DNA of 52,645 bases from Bryobacterales bacterium (GTDB lineage Bacteria > Acidobacteriota > Terriglobia > Bryobacterales > Bryobacteraceae), in contig PMUP01000071.1 of NCBI GenBank assembly GCA_003166865.1, positions 109,532 to 162,176 on the forward strand, in the 5' to 3' direction. Below, piece after piece: positions 42,043 through 50,492 of the stretch. The position numbers and the translations under genes are program-made. Below the pieces are notes generated by a model. It worked only from the letters and a program-made list of their open reading frames with translations. It did no database searches and was not told the DNA's origin. The number at the start of each line of letters is the position of its first letter. Within the stretch, counting starts at the first letter, position 1.

Positions 42043-43023
42043 ATGCGCTTTGCCCTTCTCACAGCCCTCTGTCTGTGCCTGCTTCCCGCGATTCCCGCGC
42101 AAGAGAAGCCCAAGCCCGCTTCCGTATCCGCTCCCGTGTCCGCATTGGACAAGACTCAACTGGAGGTCTACGTCCGCCATCTGCTCGCGGTCATTCCCGA
42201 GGTTCAAATCAAGGTCGATGATCCCAAGCCCAGCTCCACGCCCGATCTTCTGCAAGTGGACGTTCACTTCACCTACCAAGGCCACTTGCAAGACGAAACG
42301 TTCTACGTCACCAAGAACGGCCAGCATGTCATTCGCGGCGTGGTGTACAAGTTCGGCGAGAATCCGTTCAAGGAAAATCTCGATGAACTGAAGACCAGCG
42401 GATCTCCGAGCTTCGGCGCGGCCGCCGCTCCCGTCACAATTGTCGAATTTGGCGACTTCGAATGTCCCAATTGCAAAGAGGAAGCGAAAACGCTGCGCGA
42501 TAACGTGCCCACGCAATATCCGAGCCAAGTGCGGGTGGTCTTCAAGGATTTTCCGCTGGAGCAGATCCACCCCTGGGCCAAGGCGGCGTCCATCGCCGGC
42601 CGATGCATCTTTCACCAGAGCCCGGCTGCATTCTGGAAGTTTCACGACTGGATTTACGAACATCAGACCGACATCACCACCGAGAACTTGAAGACCCAGG
42701 TGTTGGATTTCGCCAAGAGCGTGGAGGATCTCGACAGCTTGCAGCTCGGCCGTTGCATCGACACCAAGGCGACCGAAGGCGAAGTCGACGCATCCATCGC
42801 GGAAGCTCGCGCACTCCATGTGGACGCCACCCCAACTATCTTTTTGAACGGCCGCCGGCTGGTTGGCAACTATCCTTGGCAGAATCTCAATCAGATCATT
42901 AGTGGCGAGCTGAACTATCAGAAGAACGCGCAAAACAATTCTCCTGCCGCGCCCAGCGGTGCCGCAGCTGGTAAAGATGACAAATGCTGTGAGGTCAAGA
43001 TTCCCTCGCCGCTGAATAAGTAG
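42043..43023 (+). CDS. Secreted DsbA-like thiol oxidoreductase
   Basis: 326 aa with signal peptide RFALLTALCLCLLPAIPA. Residues about 30-120 form an N-terminal extension with a cystatin-like beta pattern. The thioredoxin-fold domain has active site C141-P-N-C144 in FGDFECPNCKEEA and the cis-Pro loop VDATPTIFLNG, as in DsbA/Thioredoxin_4 proteins that form or isomerise disulfides in the periplasm. The next gene starts 1 nt after its stop, which makes an operon with the M28 peptidase. Confidence 0.9.
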   Translation: MRFALLTALCLCLLPAIPAQEKPKPASVSAPVSALDKTQLEVYVRHLLAVIPEVQIKVDDPKPSSTPDLLQVDVHFTYQGHLQDETFYVTKNGQHVIRGVVYKFGENPFKENLDELKTSGSPSFGAAAAPVTIVEFGDFECPNCKEEAKTLRDNVPTQYPSQVRVVFKDFPLEQIHPWAKAASIAGRCIFHQSPAAFWKFHDWIYEHQTDITTENLKTQVLDFAKSVEDLDSLQLGRCIDTKATEGEVDASIAEARALHVDATPTIFLNGRRLVGNYPWQNLNQIISGELNYQKNAQNNSPAAPSGAAAGKDDKCCEVKIPSPLNK

Positions 43024-43024
43024 C

Positions 43025-44836
43025 ATGCGTCGCGCCGCATTGCTGATGTTGGTGGCTGGCTGCCTCATCGCCGCCAACGTGAGTAGCACCGAGTACCTGG
43101 ACATCATCAAATATCTTGCCTCCCCCGAGATGCGCGGCCGTGCCACTGGGTCGCCAGAGCTTGAAAAAGCCGCGGCCTATATCCGCGACCAGTTCCGCGG
43201 CATGAACCTGAAGCCGCTCTCGGGCGTTAGCTATTACCAGGATTTCGACGTCACCACCAGCGCCCGCCTCGGCAAGCGCAACAGTCTGACCTACACCACC
43301 GGCGATAAGCCGCAATCGCTTCGAATCCAGGACGACTTTATCCCGCTGAATCTCTCCGGGGCCGGCGACGTCTCGGGAAGCATGGCCTTCGTGGGCTTCG
43401 GCATCACCGCGCCCGAGTACAATTACGACGACTACGCCGGACTCGACGTCCAGGGCAAGATCGTCGTGCTACTGCGTCACGAGCCTCAGGAGTTCGACGA
43501 CAAGAGCGTGTTCGAAGGCAAGGTCTACACCGCCCACTCCCAGATCTCCAGCAAAGCAAGCAATGCTAAAATTCACGGCGCCAAGGCCGTGCTGATGGTG
43601 AACGACGTTGGCGCGCATTCCGGCGATGCCGATGATCTCGAAAAATTCGGAAGCACCGCCGGCCCCGACAACGCCGGCATCGAGTTCGTGCAACTAAAGG
43701 CCGCCGTCGTCAACAAGTGGCTCGCGCCCGCCGGCAAGAGTTTGCAAGGGATTGAAGCGGACATCGACAAGACCCTCCACCCGGAATCGTTCGCGCTGCC
43801 CCAGACATTGCGCCTCACCATGGATATCGATATCGGGCGCGAGGTGAAAACGGTCCACAACGTCGGCGCCTACCTGCCTGGCGAGACCAACGAATACGTC
43901 GTCATTGGCGCGCATTACGATCACCTCGGCTTGGGTGAGCAGTTCTCCATGGCGCCATCGCTCGCCGGAACCGTGCATCCCGGCGCCGATGATAACGCTT
44001 CCGGAACCGCGGGCGTCATCGAGCTGGCGCGCTGGTTTTCACACCAGCCCCGGCACAAACGAGGCATTCTGTTTCTCACCTTCGCCGGCGAAGAACTCGG
44101 CCTGCTGGGCTCCAGCTTCTACGTCAACCACCCGATTCTGCCGCTTCAAGACGCGGTCGCGATGATCAACATGGACATGATCGGCCGCATTCGCGATCGC
44201 AAAGTCTATGTCGGAGGCGTCGGAACCGGCACCACCTTCGCCGAGTTGCTCAAGCAGTTGACGTCCCAGCACGATTTCGAAGCCGACGTCACCGAGCGCG
44301 CCGGCTACGGCTCCAGCGATCACACCTCGTTCACCACCAAACAGGTGCCGGTGCTGTTCTTCTTCTCTGGACTCCACGCCGATTATCACAAGCCCAGCGA
44401 TACCTGGGACAAGATCGATGCTCCCAACGCGGTTCGCTTGCTCGACCTGGTGGCCGACGTCGCCGATCACCTCACCGACGGCTCTCCCCGGCCGCAATTC
44501 GTCCGCGTCGCCGAGACCCAAGCGCCCGGAGAAGTCGCCAACCCGCACGCTGGAAAGGTATCCGGCGGCTACGGCCCGGATTTCGGCAGCATCCCGGATT
44601 TCACTGAGCTACCCAATGGAGTAAGGTTCGCCGATGTTCGCCCCGGTTCACCGGCGGCCAAAGCGGGCCTTAAGGCTGGCGACATCCTCACCGAATTCGA
44701 CGGAAAGCCCATCCAGAACCTGTACGACTTCACGTACGCGCTACGGGCCAGTCATCCTGGACAAGAAGTACTTGTTAAGGTGCTTCGAGGTACCGGAACA
44801 ATTGAAGCCAAGGTACTACTGACCGAGCGGAAGTAA
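43025..44836 (+). CDS. M28-family zinc peptidase with PA and PDZ domains
   Basis: 603 aa with signal peptide RRAALLMLVAGCLIAA. The M28 catalytic core has H297 in GAHYDHLG, the DD pair D322-D323 in GADDNASG, the Glu pair E356-E357 in FAGEELGL, and D and H in MINMDMIGR and YGSSDHTSF, so a two-zinc site looks complete. A PA-like insert (about 110-220) precedes it. The C-terminus (about 510-600) is a PDZ domain (VRPGSPAAKAGLKAGDIL). It should be an exported aminopeptidase. It is coupled to the DsbA-like gene. Confidence 0.92.
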   Translation: MRRAALLMLVAGCLIAANVSSTEYLDIIKYLASPEMRGRATGSPELEKAAAYIRDQFRGMNLKPLSGVSYYQDFDVTTSARLGKRNSLTYTTGDKPQSLRIQDDFIPLNLSGAGDVSGSMAFVGFGITAPEYNYDDYAGLDVQGKIVVLLRHEPQEFDDKSVFEGKVYTAHSQISSKASNAKIHGAKAVLMVNDVGAHSGDADDLEKFGSTAGPDNAGIEFVQLKAAVVNKWLAPAGKSLQGIEADIDKTLHPESFALPQTLRLTMDIDIGREVKTVHNVGAYLPGETNEYVVIGAHYDHLGLGEQFSMAPSLAGTVHPGADDNASGTAGVIELARWFSHQPRHKRGILFLTFAGEELGLLGSSFYVNHPILPLQDAVAMINMDMIGRIRDRKVYVGGVGTGTTFAELLKQLTSQHDFEADVTERAGYGSSDHTSFTTKQVPVLFFFSGLHADYHKPSDTWDKIDAPNAVRLLDLVADVADHLTDGSPRPQFVRVAETQAPGEVANPHAGKVSGGYGPDFGSIPDFTELPNGVRFADVRPGSPAAKAGLKAGDILTEFDGKPIQNLYDFTYALRASHPGQEVLVKVLRGTGTIEAKVLLTERK

Positions 44837-44858
44837 GTCCGCATACTTAGGTCAGATT

Positions 44859-45497
44859 ATGGCACCCGAATCATCGTTTGGAACCGCACCCGCGCTGGAA
44901 CGCAGTCTCGTACTCCGAATGCTTCCTCCGCTTATACTTCATCCCTTCGCCGACGCCGGCGGCCCCGGCAAACTGGTGGAGAGTTCGCGTGCGAATCTCA
45001 AGCTGCAAGGCTTATTGCCACAAGGTGAAGCCACGCGCGAGGACCTGGACCGGGCCCTGCTCGACGGACGCTATTCCGAACTGCGAATGCTCTACTACGT
45101 GGGAAAAGATCTGGCGCGCTGGATCGGGCAGTGTCTCGAATTCGCCGAGCGCAGCCAGGATGCACTTCCTCACGGCATTTGTTACCAAAGCTTCGCCGCG
45201 CTCCTGATTCAGGACGCGCCTCTGGAGGTGCAGGCAAAACTGCGCAAATGGGGAGTGGCCGACTACAAATCGATCTTTAGCCGCGCGCTCGGTCTGCACA
45301 CCATGTTCGCCGCCGCGCCGCCGCGAGAAATGCTGTCCGATGAGTTCGTTCGCGCCTATTTCCGCTACGCCGACCAGATCTTTCTGACCAAGCAAGGCGA
45401 GTGCGACTTCGCGCCGGTCAACTCACGCGAATTCGATTTTGAGCTCTATTCATCCGGCGAATACGCGCGCATGCTCGAGCGTTCTTGGGGCGAGTGA
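44859..45497 (+). CDS. Protein of unknown function
   Basis: 212 aa, soluble, mostly helical, no signal peptide and no motif I recognise. Distinct segments are MLPPLILHPFADAGGPGKLV, ELRMLYYVGKDLARWIGQCLE and WGVADYKSIFSRALGLHTMF. The start ATG 44859 is 22 nt after the M28 stop and has no clear ribosome site. The codon use fits the genome. Its 3' end overlaps the convergent membrane protein gene by 52 bp. Confidence 0.7.
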   Translation: MAPESSFGTAPALERSLVLRMLPPLILHPFADAGGPGKLVESSRANLKLQGLLPQGEATREDLDRALLDGRYSELRMLYYVGKDLARWIGQCLEFAERSQDALPHGICYQSFAALLIQDAPLEVQAKLRKWGVADYKSIFSRALGLHTMFAAAPPREMLSDEFVRAYFRYADQIFLTKQGECDFAPVNSREFDFELYSSGEYARMLERSWGE

Positions 45498-46117
45498 TCG
45501 TCTTCGAATTCCGCCAGCGTCGCCAAGAATCCGGATGCAGCGTTCAAGTTGTAACCAGCGTCCGGTCGATACTTCTTCGATAGCCAGATCCCCAGCGCGA
45601 GGACCGCGAATCCGAACGCCACGTTGGTCACGATCCAAGATGTTGCGAAGAGACGATATACATCCGCGTCAAAGAACCCTTTCATAGCGACGACGAACAA
45701 GGGCATCCACAGAAGCGCCGCGCTGACAAGGATCGCCTGGATATAGCGGATGCGGAATTTTCGCAGGGTCTCCAGTCGCTTCTGAATCGTGGCGACCGGT
45801 TGATCGTAGTCCATCTTCAATGCCATTCCGATCTGCGCATTCAACGCCGCCAGCGCCGCAATGGCCGCTATGTCCAAGAACATCGCCGGTATCGTAAACT
45901 TCGGCGTCGGCCAGTTCTTGGCGGTAAAGGCGCCCAGCGAAACGATCACCACCAGCAGTGCAATCGATCCCAGTGCCAGCATTGACGCCAACCGCCACAG
46001 CGCGGACTTGGCCCGCCTGGTATAGGTATCCCGCATCAACTGCTGGTTCAGGCGAATGCTCAGATCGAGCTTTTTGTCGTGCTCGGTCCATTTTTCCTTC
46101 AGTTCATCGAGTTCCAT
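45446..46117 (-). CDS. Membrane protein co-transcribed with ECF sigma factor
   Basis: 223 aa. A charged N-terminus (LDELKEKWTEHDKKLDLSIR) is followed by four hydrophobic helices (about 47-68, 78-95, 125-147, 155-180). It overlaps the sigma gene's 3' end by 14 nt, the usual position of an anti-sigma factor. It lacks the HxxxCxxC zinc motif of ZAS anti-sigmas, so its cytosolic N-terminal helix might bind sigma by another mode. That is inference. Confidence 0.72.
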   Translation of the reverse strand: MELDELKEKWTEHDKKLDLSIRLNQQLMRDTYTRRAKSALWRLASMLALGSIALLVVIVSLGAFTAKNWPTPKFTIPAMFLDIAAIAALAALNAQIGMALKMDYDQPVATIQKRLETLRKFRIRYIQAILVSAALLWMPLFVVAMKGFFDADVYRLFATSWIVTNVAFGFAVLALGIWLSKKYRPDAGYNLNAASGFLATLAEFEDDHSPQERSSMRAYSPDE

Positions 46118-46616
46118 TTTGTTTCACTCCCACTTCCTGACGCAGAGTCTGTTTCAACCGGCTGATTTTCGTTGCCACGTTGGTCTCGCTGATTCCCAAC
46201 ACCAGAGCGATCTCCTGATAATTGTTCCCATCCAGATAAAGGATGACGAGCGCTTTGTTCAGCGGGTCCAACCCATCGATCCACTGATAAAGAAGCTGTA
46301 CCTCGTCTGACCGGCTCGCGGTTTCATCCACTACTTCCAGCAGTTGGTCGTCTCCGGAGATGACATGCCGCGACCGAACGCTCTCACGGCGATAGAACGA
46401 GATGGCGACGTTCAAGGCGATGCGATACATCCAGGTGGAAAAACGCACGCGCTCGTCGAATGCGCCAAAGGATCGCCAGAGCTGGACGATGATCTCTTGC
46501 GCCAGGTCGTCCCGGTCTCCTGGATTCTTGCAATAGGAGTTGCAGACCTTGTAGAGGATCTTCTTATGCTCCTCCACCAGGTTCTGAAACCGATCCTGAA
46601 GCGCTTCCGTCGTCAC
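46104..46616 (-). CDS. ECF RNA polymerase sigma factor
   Basis: 170 aa from GTG 46616. Region 2 reads DRDDLAQEIIVQLWRSFGAFD and FSTWMYRIALNVAI; region 4 reads LVLGISETNVATKISRLKQ. These are the -10 and -35 binding modules of an ECF sigma. Regions 1.1 and 3 are absent, as is usual. A possible -10 (AATAAT) ends 6 nt before the start. It is likely regulated by the membrane protein encoded next to it. Confidence 0.93.
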   Translation of the reverse strand: MTTEALQDRFQNLVEEHKKILYKVCNSYCKNPGDRDDLAQEIIVQLWRSFGAFDERVRFSTWMYRIALNVAISFYRRESVRSRHVISGDDQLLEVVDETASRSDEVQLLYQWIDGLDPLNKALVILYLDGNNYQEIALVLGISETNVATKISRLKQTLRQEVGVKQNGTR

Positions 46617-46659
46617 TACCCTATTATTCGCGGGAGCGCCCCAAAAATCACACCCGAAG

Positions 46660-47100
46660 TTAATGCGGCAACGATTTTAGGTAAGCCAGCACAGCTTCGG
46701 CGTCCGCGCGTGTCATCCGAAAAGGCGGCATGGGTGGGTTCGGAGGACTGCCGGTACGCGAGATCCCCGTGGTCAGCAGCTTGATGAAATCGGCATCGGT
46801 GCCCGGAGGCCCGCCGCCAATCTTGGGCTCGACGAGCGCCCAGTACGGTGAAGGATATGAGGGCCTCAATTGCGCGGGACCACCTTGCAGCCAGCGGCCT
46901 TTGTCGGGGTTGCCATGCTCATCGCGCGGCGTGTGGCACAGTTCGCACATCGCGACGTTCTCCACGATGTATCTGCCGCGTTCGACCAGCGTCTGGTTGC
47001 CCGCTGTATTGCCGCTTGGCTTCACTTGTGCCGCCGCGGGAAGCCATCCGACCGTGAGCCCCAGGAAAGACAGCAAGAAAATTCTAATCAGTTTAGTCAT
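46660..47100 (-). CDS. Secreted single-haem cytochrome c
   Basis: 146 aa from ATG 47100, which gives a good signal peptide (TKLIRIFLLSFLGLTVGWLPAAA); ATG 47112 is four codons longer. The haem motif is C52-E-L-C55-H56 in NVAMCELCHTPRDEHG, and PPMPPFRM supplies a likely axial Met. It would carry electrons in the periplasm. It is divergent from the VOC gene, with the starts 27 nt apart. Confidence 0.9.
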   Translation of the reverse strand: MTKLIRIFLLSFLGLTVGWLPAAAQVKPSGNTAGNQTLVERGRYIVENVAMCELCHTPRDEHGNPDKGRWLQGGPAQLRPSYPSPYWALVEPKIGGGPPGTDADFIKLLTTGISRTGSPPNPPMPPFRMTRADAEAVLAYLKSLPH

Positions 47101-47114
47101 AGCCACATCCATGA

Positions 47115-47127
47115 TAAGATATCGCCC
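47115..47127 (+). promoter_or_regulatory. -10 element before a near-leaderless ATG
   Basis: TAAGAT (47115-47120), seven nt (ATCGCCC), then ATG 47128. Confidence 0.45.
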
Positions 47128-47904
47128 ATGCGATGGCTCTGTCTGCTCGCGGCCACGACCGCCTGTCTATTCGCTCAACTCGCGCCGCCGAATGACGCGG
47201 GGGTCTCGATGGGGCACATTCATCTGACCGTGCTGGATCCGGAAGCGCAGATCAAGGTCTGGGTGGACGTGCTCGGCGCGACGGCATCCAAAGATGGACC
47301 GTTGAATCTCGTCAAGCTGCCCGGGATCTTCATCATCGTCACCAAAGCCAACGCGACCGAGGGCTCCAACGGTTCCACTGCCAATCACATCGGCTTCCTG
47401 GTGAAGGATTACGCGGCTCTCGAGACCAAGCTCGCCGCAGCCAACATCCCGGTGGTCTTCGACAACAAGAAGGACCAGATGATCGTGACCTTTCCCGACA
47501 GCGTGCGCATCGAGTTCACTGCAGACCCCTCCATCAACGCGCCGGTCATTTTCCATCACATCCACTTGATGACCACGGATCCTGCAGCTCTGCAGGCCTG
47601 GTATATAAAGACCTTCGGCGCCGAAGCGTCCACACGGCGCAACCTGCCAGCCGCCAAAATCCCCGGTGGTGAAGTGGACTTCCTGACAGCCAAGGAAGCT
47701 CCCGCGCCCACCAAGGGCCGCACACTCGATCACATCGGGTTCGAGATCAAGGATCTGGATGCGTTCTGCAAGAAACTGGACGCCGATGGAATGAAGTTCG
47801 ACATGCCCTTTCGCGACGTGCCTGCGATCAAGCTCAAGATCGCCTTCATCATCGATCCCGTGGGAACGCGCATCGAGTTGACCCAGGGCCTAGAAGGCAT
47901 GTAG
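47128..47904 (+). CDS. Secreted VOC/glyoxalase-superfamily protein
   Basis: 258 aa from ATG 47128; the frame extends further upstream but crosses the divergent cytochrome gene and its promoter. Signal peptide RWLCLLAATTACLFAQ. Two betaalphabetabetabeta VOC modules are seen, each starting with a His strand: GHIHLTVLDPEAQIKVWVDVL and FHHIHLMTTDPAALQAWY, and a third VOC-type strand DHIGFEIKDLDAF. Acidic end strands (RIELTQG) complete the metal site. Substrate unknown. Confidence 0.85.
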   Translation: MRWLCLLAATTACLFAQLAPPNDAGVSMGHIHLTVLDPEAQIKVWVDVLGATASKDGPLNLVKLPGIFIIVTKANATEGSNGSTANHIGFLVKDYAALETKLAAANIPVVFDNKKDQMIVTFPDSVRIEFTADPSINAPVIFHHIHLMTTDPAALQAWYIKTFGAEASTRRNLPAAKIPGGEVDFLTAKEAPAPTKGRTLDHIGFEIKDLDAFCKKLDADGMKFDMPFRDVPAIKLKIAFIIDPVGTRIELTQGLEGM

Positions 47905-47905
47905 C

Positions 47906-47932
47906 CAACCGCTTGCTCACGCGAGCGACTCA
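47906..47932 (-). repeat. Palindromic repeat, family 2 (reverse, diverged)
   Basis: On the minus strand CTGAGTCGCTCGCGTGAGC followed by AAGCGGTT, matching the CACGTGAGTAAGCGGT core of the 30552 copy with several changes. Confidence 0.55.
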
Positions 47933-48289
47933 GTCCTTGAGCTCCACGCTGATCAGGTGGATCTCGGCCGGCCCGACGTTCTCCACCGAGTGCGGGGGTA
48001 GGCATTCAATGAAGTTCGCGGCCGATGCCGATAACATCCCCGGCACGCTGCGGCTGTCGAATAACACTTTGCCTTCGCCGTCGCGGCGCACGAAATCGCC
48101 AGGTGCGATGGTGTAGTAGATGGCGGGCCAGCGATGCGTATGGACCGGCACGATATCGCCAGCTGGAATTCGCGTATCCAGCACCCGCACACGCTCGTTT
48201 TCAAGCACCAGCCTGTGATACCGAGGCGCGGCGATCACCGCGTCCAACGAATCCGGCCAAGGCCACGGCTCGTGTTTCGCTGAAGCCAT
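47930..48289 (-). CDS. Cupin-domain protein
   Basis: 119 aa, cytoplasmic. The cupin metal motif shows H50-T-H52 in GDIVPVHTHRWPAIYY and a late His in LPPHSVENVG. The single-domain size is typical for small cupins, which may be isomerases, dioxygenases or sensors. Its start is 10 nt after the stop of the paralog gene upstream, making it the last gene of the minus-strand run. Confidence 0.85.
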   Translation of the reverse strand: MASAKHEPWPWPDSLDAVIAAPRYHRLVLENERVRVLDTRIPAGDIVPVHTHRWPAIYYTIAPGDFVRRDGEGKVLFDSRSVPGMLSASAANFIECLPPHSVENVGPAEIHLISVELKD

Positions 48290-48299
48290 TCGAATGCGC

Positions 48300-49208
48300 C
48301 TACTTCAACTTGACATCGGCCTTGCCGCCTTTGTCCTTGGTGTAGTGCGTGACGTCTTCATTGCCTTCGACGCAGGCAAACTCCATCTGCTCGTACTTGG
48401 GATCGGTGTTCTTGTCCAGTTCGAACGCGATCTTGAACGGCTTTGTCAGCACCTTCGAATCTTCCACCGTAGCTTCGTAGTTGATGGTGTTGGTGTCCAC
48501 CTCAGTGAAGCGCTCCACCACGTGCTCCACGTCGCTATGGAAGTTGCCCACCGTGTCGTACCAGGTGCGATCGTTCAGGTTCGTTGTATCCACCACCAGC
48601 GTGTCGCCTTCCCAGTGGCCAACCGAATCACCCTGGAACAGCTTGATGTCCGCGGGAATGTGCGGGCGCCCATCGGTGGGAATAATGCGGACCGCGTGCA
48701 TGAACTCCCACGTCAGCACGACGTAGTTCGCCGGCTGGAAGATTTGAAATCCAAACTGGACGTACAACTGCTTCGGCACGCCCGACTCATAACAGTGCAG
48801 CTCGGGCTCTTCAGCTAGGTGGTTTTCAAAAGTGTCCTTGGCCTTCGCGGCAGCCCACAGCTGGTATGGAATGAACCCGTCGGCCGGATCTACAATGGCG
48901 CCTTTACCGGGCCCAAAGAAGGGCGCCCGGCCGGTGGGATGATTCTGTACTTCGAAAACTGCTCCGCCGTTATTGCCCGCGTTCCAAAATCCTTGCATGT
49001 CGGGATGGCCGTCGGAGAGATGTTGCACCGGGCCGCCGGGAACATGTCGGACGCCGCTGCCGAAAATCGCGGGGACGCCACCGTTGCCGGGTCCAGCTCC
49101 TTGGGCAGGCGCAGGAGGAGGCTGTGCCGATAGCGGCGCCAGCGTGAACCACAACATCGCCGCCAGGCCCGCCGCTGCGAACATCGATTTAAGAAGACGG
49201 CTGCTCAT
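48300..49208 (-). CDS. Secreted protein of unknown function, paralog 1
   Basis: 302 aa from ATG 49208 with AAAGGA 9 nt upstream; a longer frame lacks a signal peptide. Signal peptide SSRLLKSMFAAAGLAAMLW. Characteristic segments: LSDGHPDMQGFWNAGN, IVDPADGFIPYQ, QIFQPANYVVLTWEF, VGHWEGDTLVVDTTNLNDRTWYD. It aligns by eye over its whole length with the next gene upstream. This family is common in Acidobacteria near DUF6152 genes, and no activity is known to me. Confidence 0.75.
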   Translation of the reverse strand: MSSRLLKSMFAAAGLAAMLWFTLAPLSAQPPPAPAQGAGPGNGGVPAIFGSGVRHVPGGPVQHLSDGHPDMQGFWNAGNNGGAVFEVQNHPTGRAPFFGPGKGAIVDPADGFIPYQLWAAAKAKDTFENHLAEEPELHCYESGVPKQLYVQFGFQIFQPANYVVLTWEFMHAVRIIPTDGRPHIPADIKLFQGDSVGHWEGDTLVVDTTNLNDRTWYDTVGNFHSDVEHVVERFTEVDTNTINYEATVEDSKVLTKPFKIAFELDKNTDPKYEQMEFACVEGNEDVTHYTKDKGGKADVKLK

Positions 49209-49224
49209 GGGCGAGGTCCTTTCG

Positions 49225-49995
49225 CTAGCGGCTGCTCTTGGCGGCTTCATCCGCGTACGCCTGGCACTCATATTCCAAGATCCGGAAATTCGGCTCGGTG
49301 TGCCGATACAAGGGCAAGCTGATTCTCCAGCCACGAGTGAACACCGCGGGATCTTCGATAGTGGCTTCATACCGCAGCGTGTCGGGGCCAGTGCGCGTAT
49401 AGCGCTCCACCACGTGCAGCTTGTCGCTATGGAAGTCGCCTGCGGCGTCGAACCAGGTTTGGTCGTTGAAGTCCGTTACATCCACCACCAACGTATCGCC
49501 GTCCCAATGTCCACGCGGATCGCCCAGCCAGAAATCCAGACCGTCGATATGCGGACTCCCATTCGTGAAGATGGCGCGATAGATGTGAATGTACTCATAA
49601 GTGATCAGCGTGTACTTCGGTGTTTGGAAGATTTGAAACGGAAAATCAAGATACGTGATGCGCGGTACGCCCGGCATGTAGCATTTGTTCAATGTGTCAG
49701 CGGCCTGGCGATTCTTGAAGTTCTCCTGCCGCTTGGCCAGAGCTTCGGGCCGGTACGGAATCTTGCCGTCGGCCGGATCTACGATCACGCTTCTGCCCGG
49801 CGGAATCCCGAGCGCGCCCGCGTGGTCTTCCAGGTCAAAAGCGGCCGAGGTGTTCCGTACTTGCCAGATGCCCTGTAGATCGGGGGTGCCATCGGCGGTA
49901 CGGGGCGCTTTGTAGGCGGCCTGCGCTTGCACGATCTCGGGCGCAGCACAAAGCAACGCCAGCGCGACGGCCGCAGCCAATATCGAACCTGACAT
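49225..49995 (-). CDS. Secreted protein of unknown function, paralog 2
   Basis: 256 aa with signal peptide SGSILAAAVALALLCAAP. It shares with its neighbour DGTPDLQGIWQVRN, IVDPADGKIPYRPEA, QIFQTPKYTLITYEY and HWDGDTLVVDVTDFNDQTWFD, so the two arose by tandem duplication. The shared block W(D/E)GDTLVVD is a candidate active or binding loop. The gap to the next gene is 16 nt. Confidence 0.75.
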   Translation of the reverse strand: MSGSILAAAVALALLCAAPEIVQAQAAYKAPRTADGTPDLQGIWQVRNTSAAFDLEDHAGALGIPPGRSVIVDPADGKIPYRPEALAKRQENFKNRQAADTLNKCYMPGVPRITYLDFPFQIFQTPKYTLITYEYIHIYRAIFTNGSPHIDGLDFWLGDPRGHWDGDTLVVDVTDFNDQTWFDAAGDFHSDKLHVVERYTRTGPDTLRYEATIEDPAVFTRGWRISLPLYRHTEPNFRILEYECQAYADEAAKSSR

Positions 49996-50010
49996 CCTAA
50001 TTTGCCTTTC

Positions 50011-50433
50011 TTATTTTTCAGGCGCCGGTGGCGCCCCCGGCGGCAAAGCGTCCGGTTTTCCGGCGAACAGGCGGCGTCCGTCGGCGGTCTTCACCGATCG
50101 CGACCAAGCATTGGCGGATCCGTCCTTGGCTTGAAAACCTTCAACCTCGATCTCTTCACCGGCCTTCAGCGAATCCTTCCGCCATCCTTGCCGGAATAAA
50201 ACATTGGGCGGCAATGCTTCAAACGACCAAGTCGTCACTTTGCCGTCTGCATCCGTGACCTCGAGAAGGATATGAGAGTGCGGATTGACCCAGTCCATTC
50301 TGACAAACTTGCCCTTGAGCGTTATGGGCTTGCTGACGTCGAATTCAGCCGCGAATGAATGGTGGGCCAGGACGGGCAGCGCGGCCAGGAGCAAACCCGC
50401 GCCCGCACTGAGAACCGCAAACTTGAACTGCAT
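50011..50433 (-). CDS. Secreted DUF6152-family protein
   Basis: 140 aa from ATG 50433 with GGGAGGT 7-13 nt upstream. Signal peptide QFKFAVLSAGAGLLLAALPVLA, then HHSFAAEFDVSKPITLKGKF and DWVNPHSHILLEV, the DUF6152 signature with conserved His residues that could bind metal. It is 15 nt upstream of the tandem paralogs. The C-terminus is Pro-rich. Confidence 0.85.
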   Translation of the reverse strand: MQFKFAVLSAGAGLLLAALPVLAHHSFAAEFDVSKPITLKGKFVRMDWVNPHSHILLEVTDADGKVTTWSFEALPPNVLFRQGWRKDSLKAGEEIEVEGFQAKDGSANAWSRSVKTADGRRLFAGKPDALPPGAPPAPEK

Positions 50434-50492
50434 GTTCGGAGACCTCCCACTACATTCTGTCAAAAGCCGCTGTTCGACGCCCGACGCCCACC

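Noticed and set aside
41718-42221. Open frames in the region before the DsbA-like gene
   Set aside because: Low-complexity, Thr/Pro/Gln-rich products from tandem repeats; no ribosome sites.
46870-47127. Upstream extension of the VOC gene
   Set aside because: It runs over the divergent cytochrome gene and its promoter; the signal peptide begins at ATG 47128.
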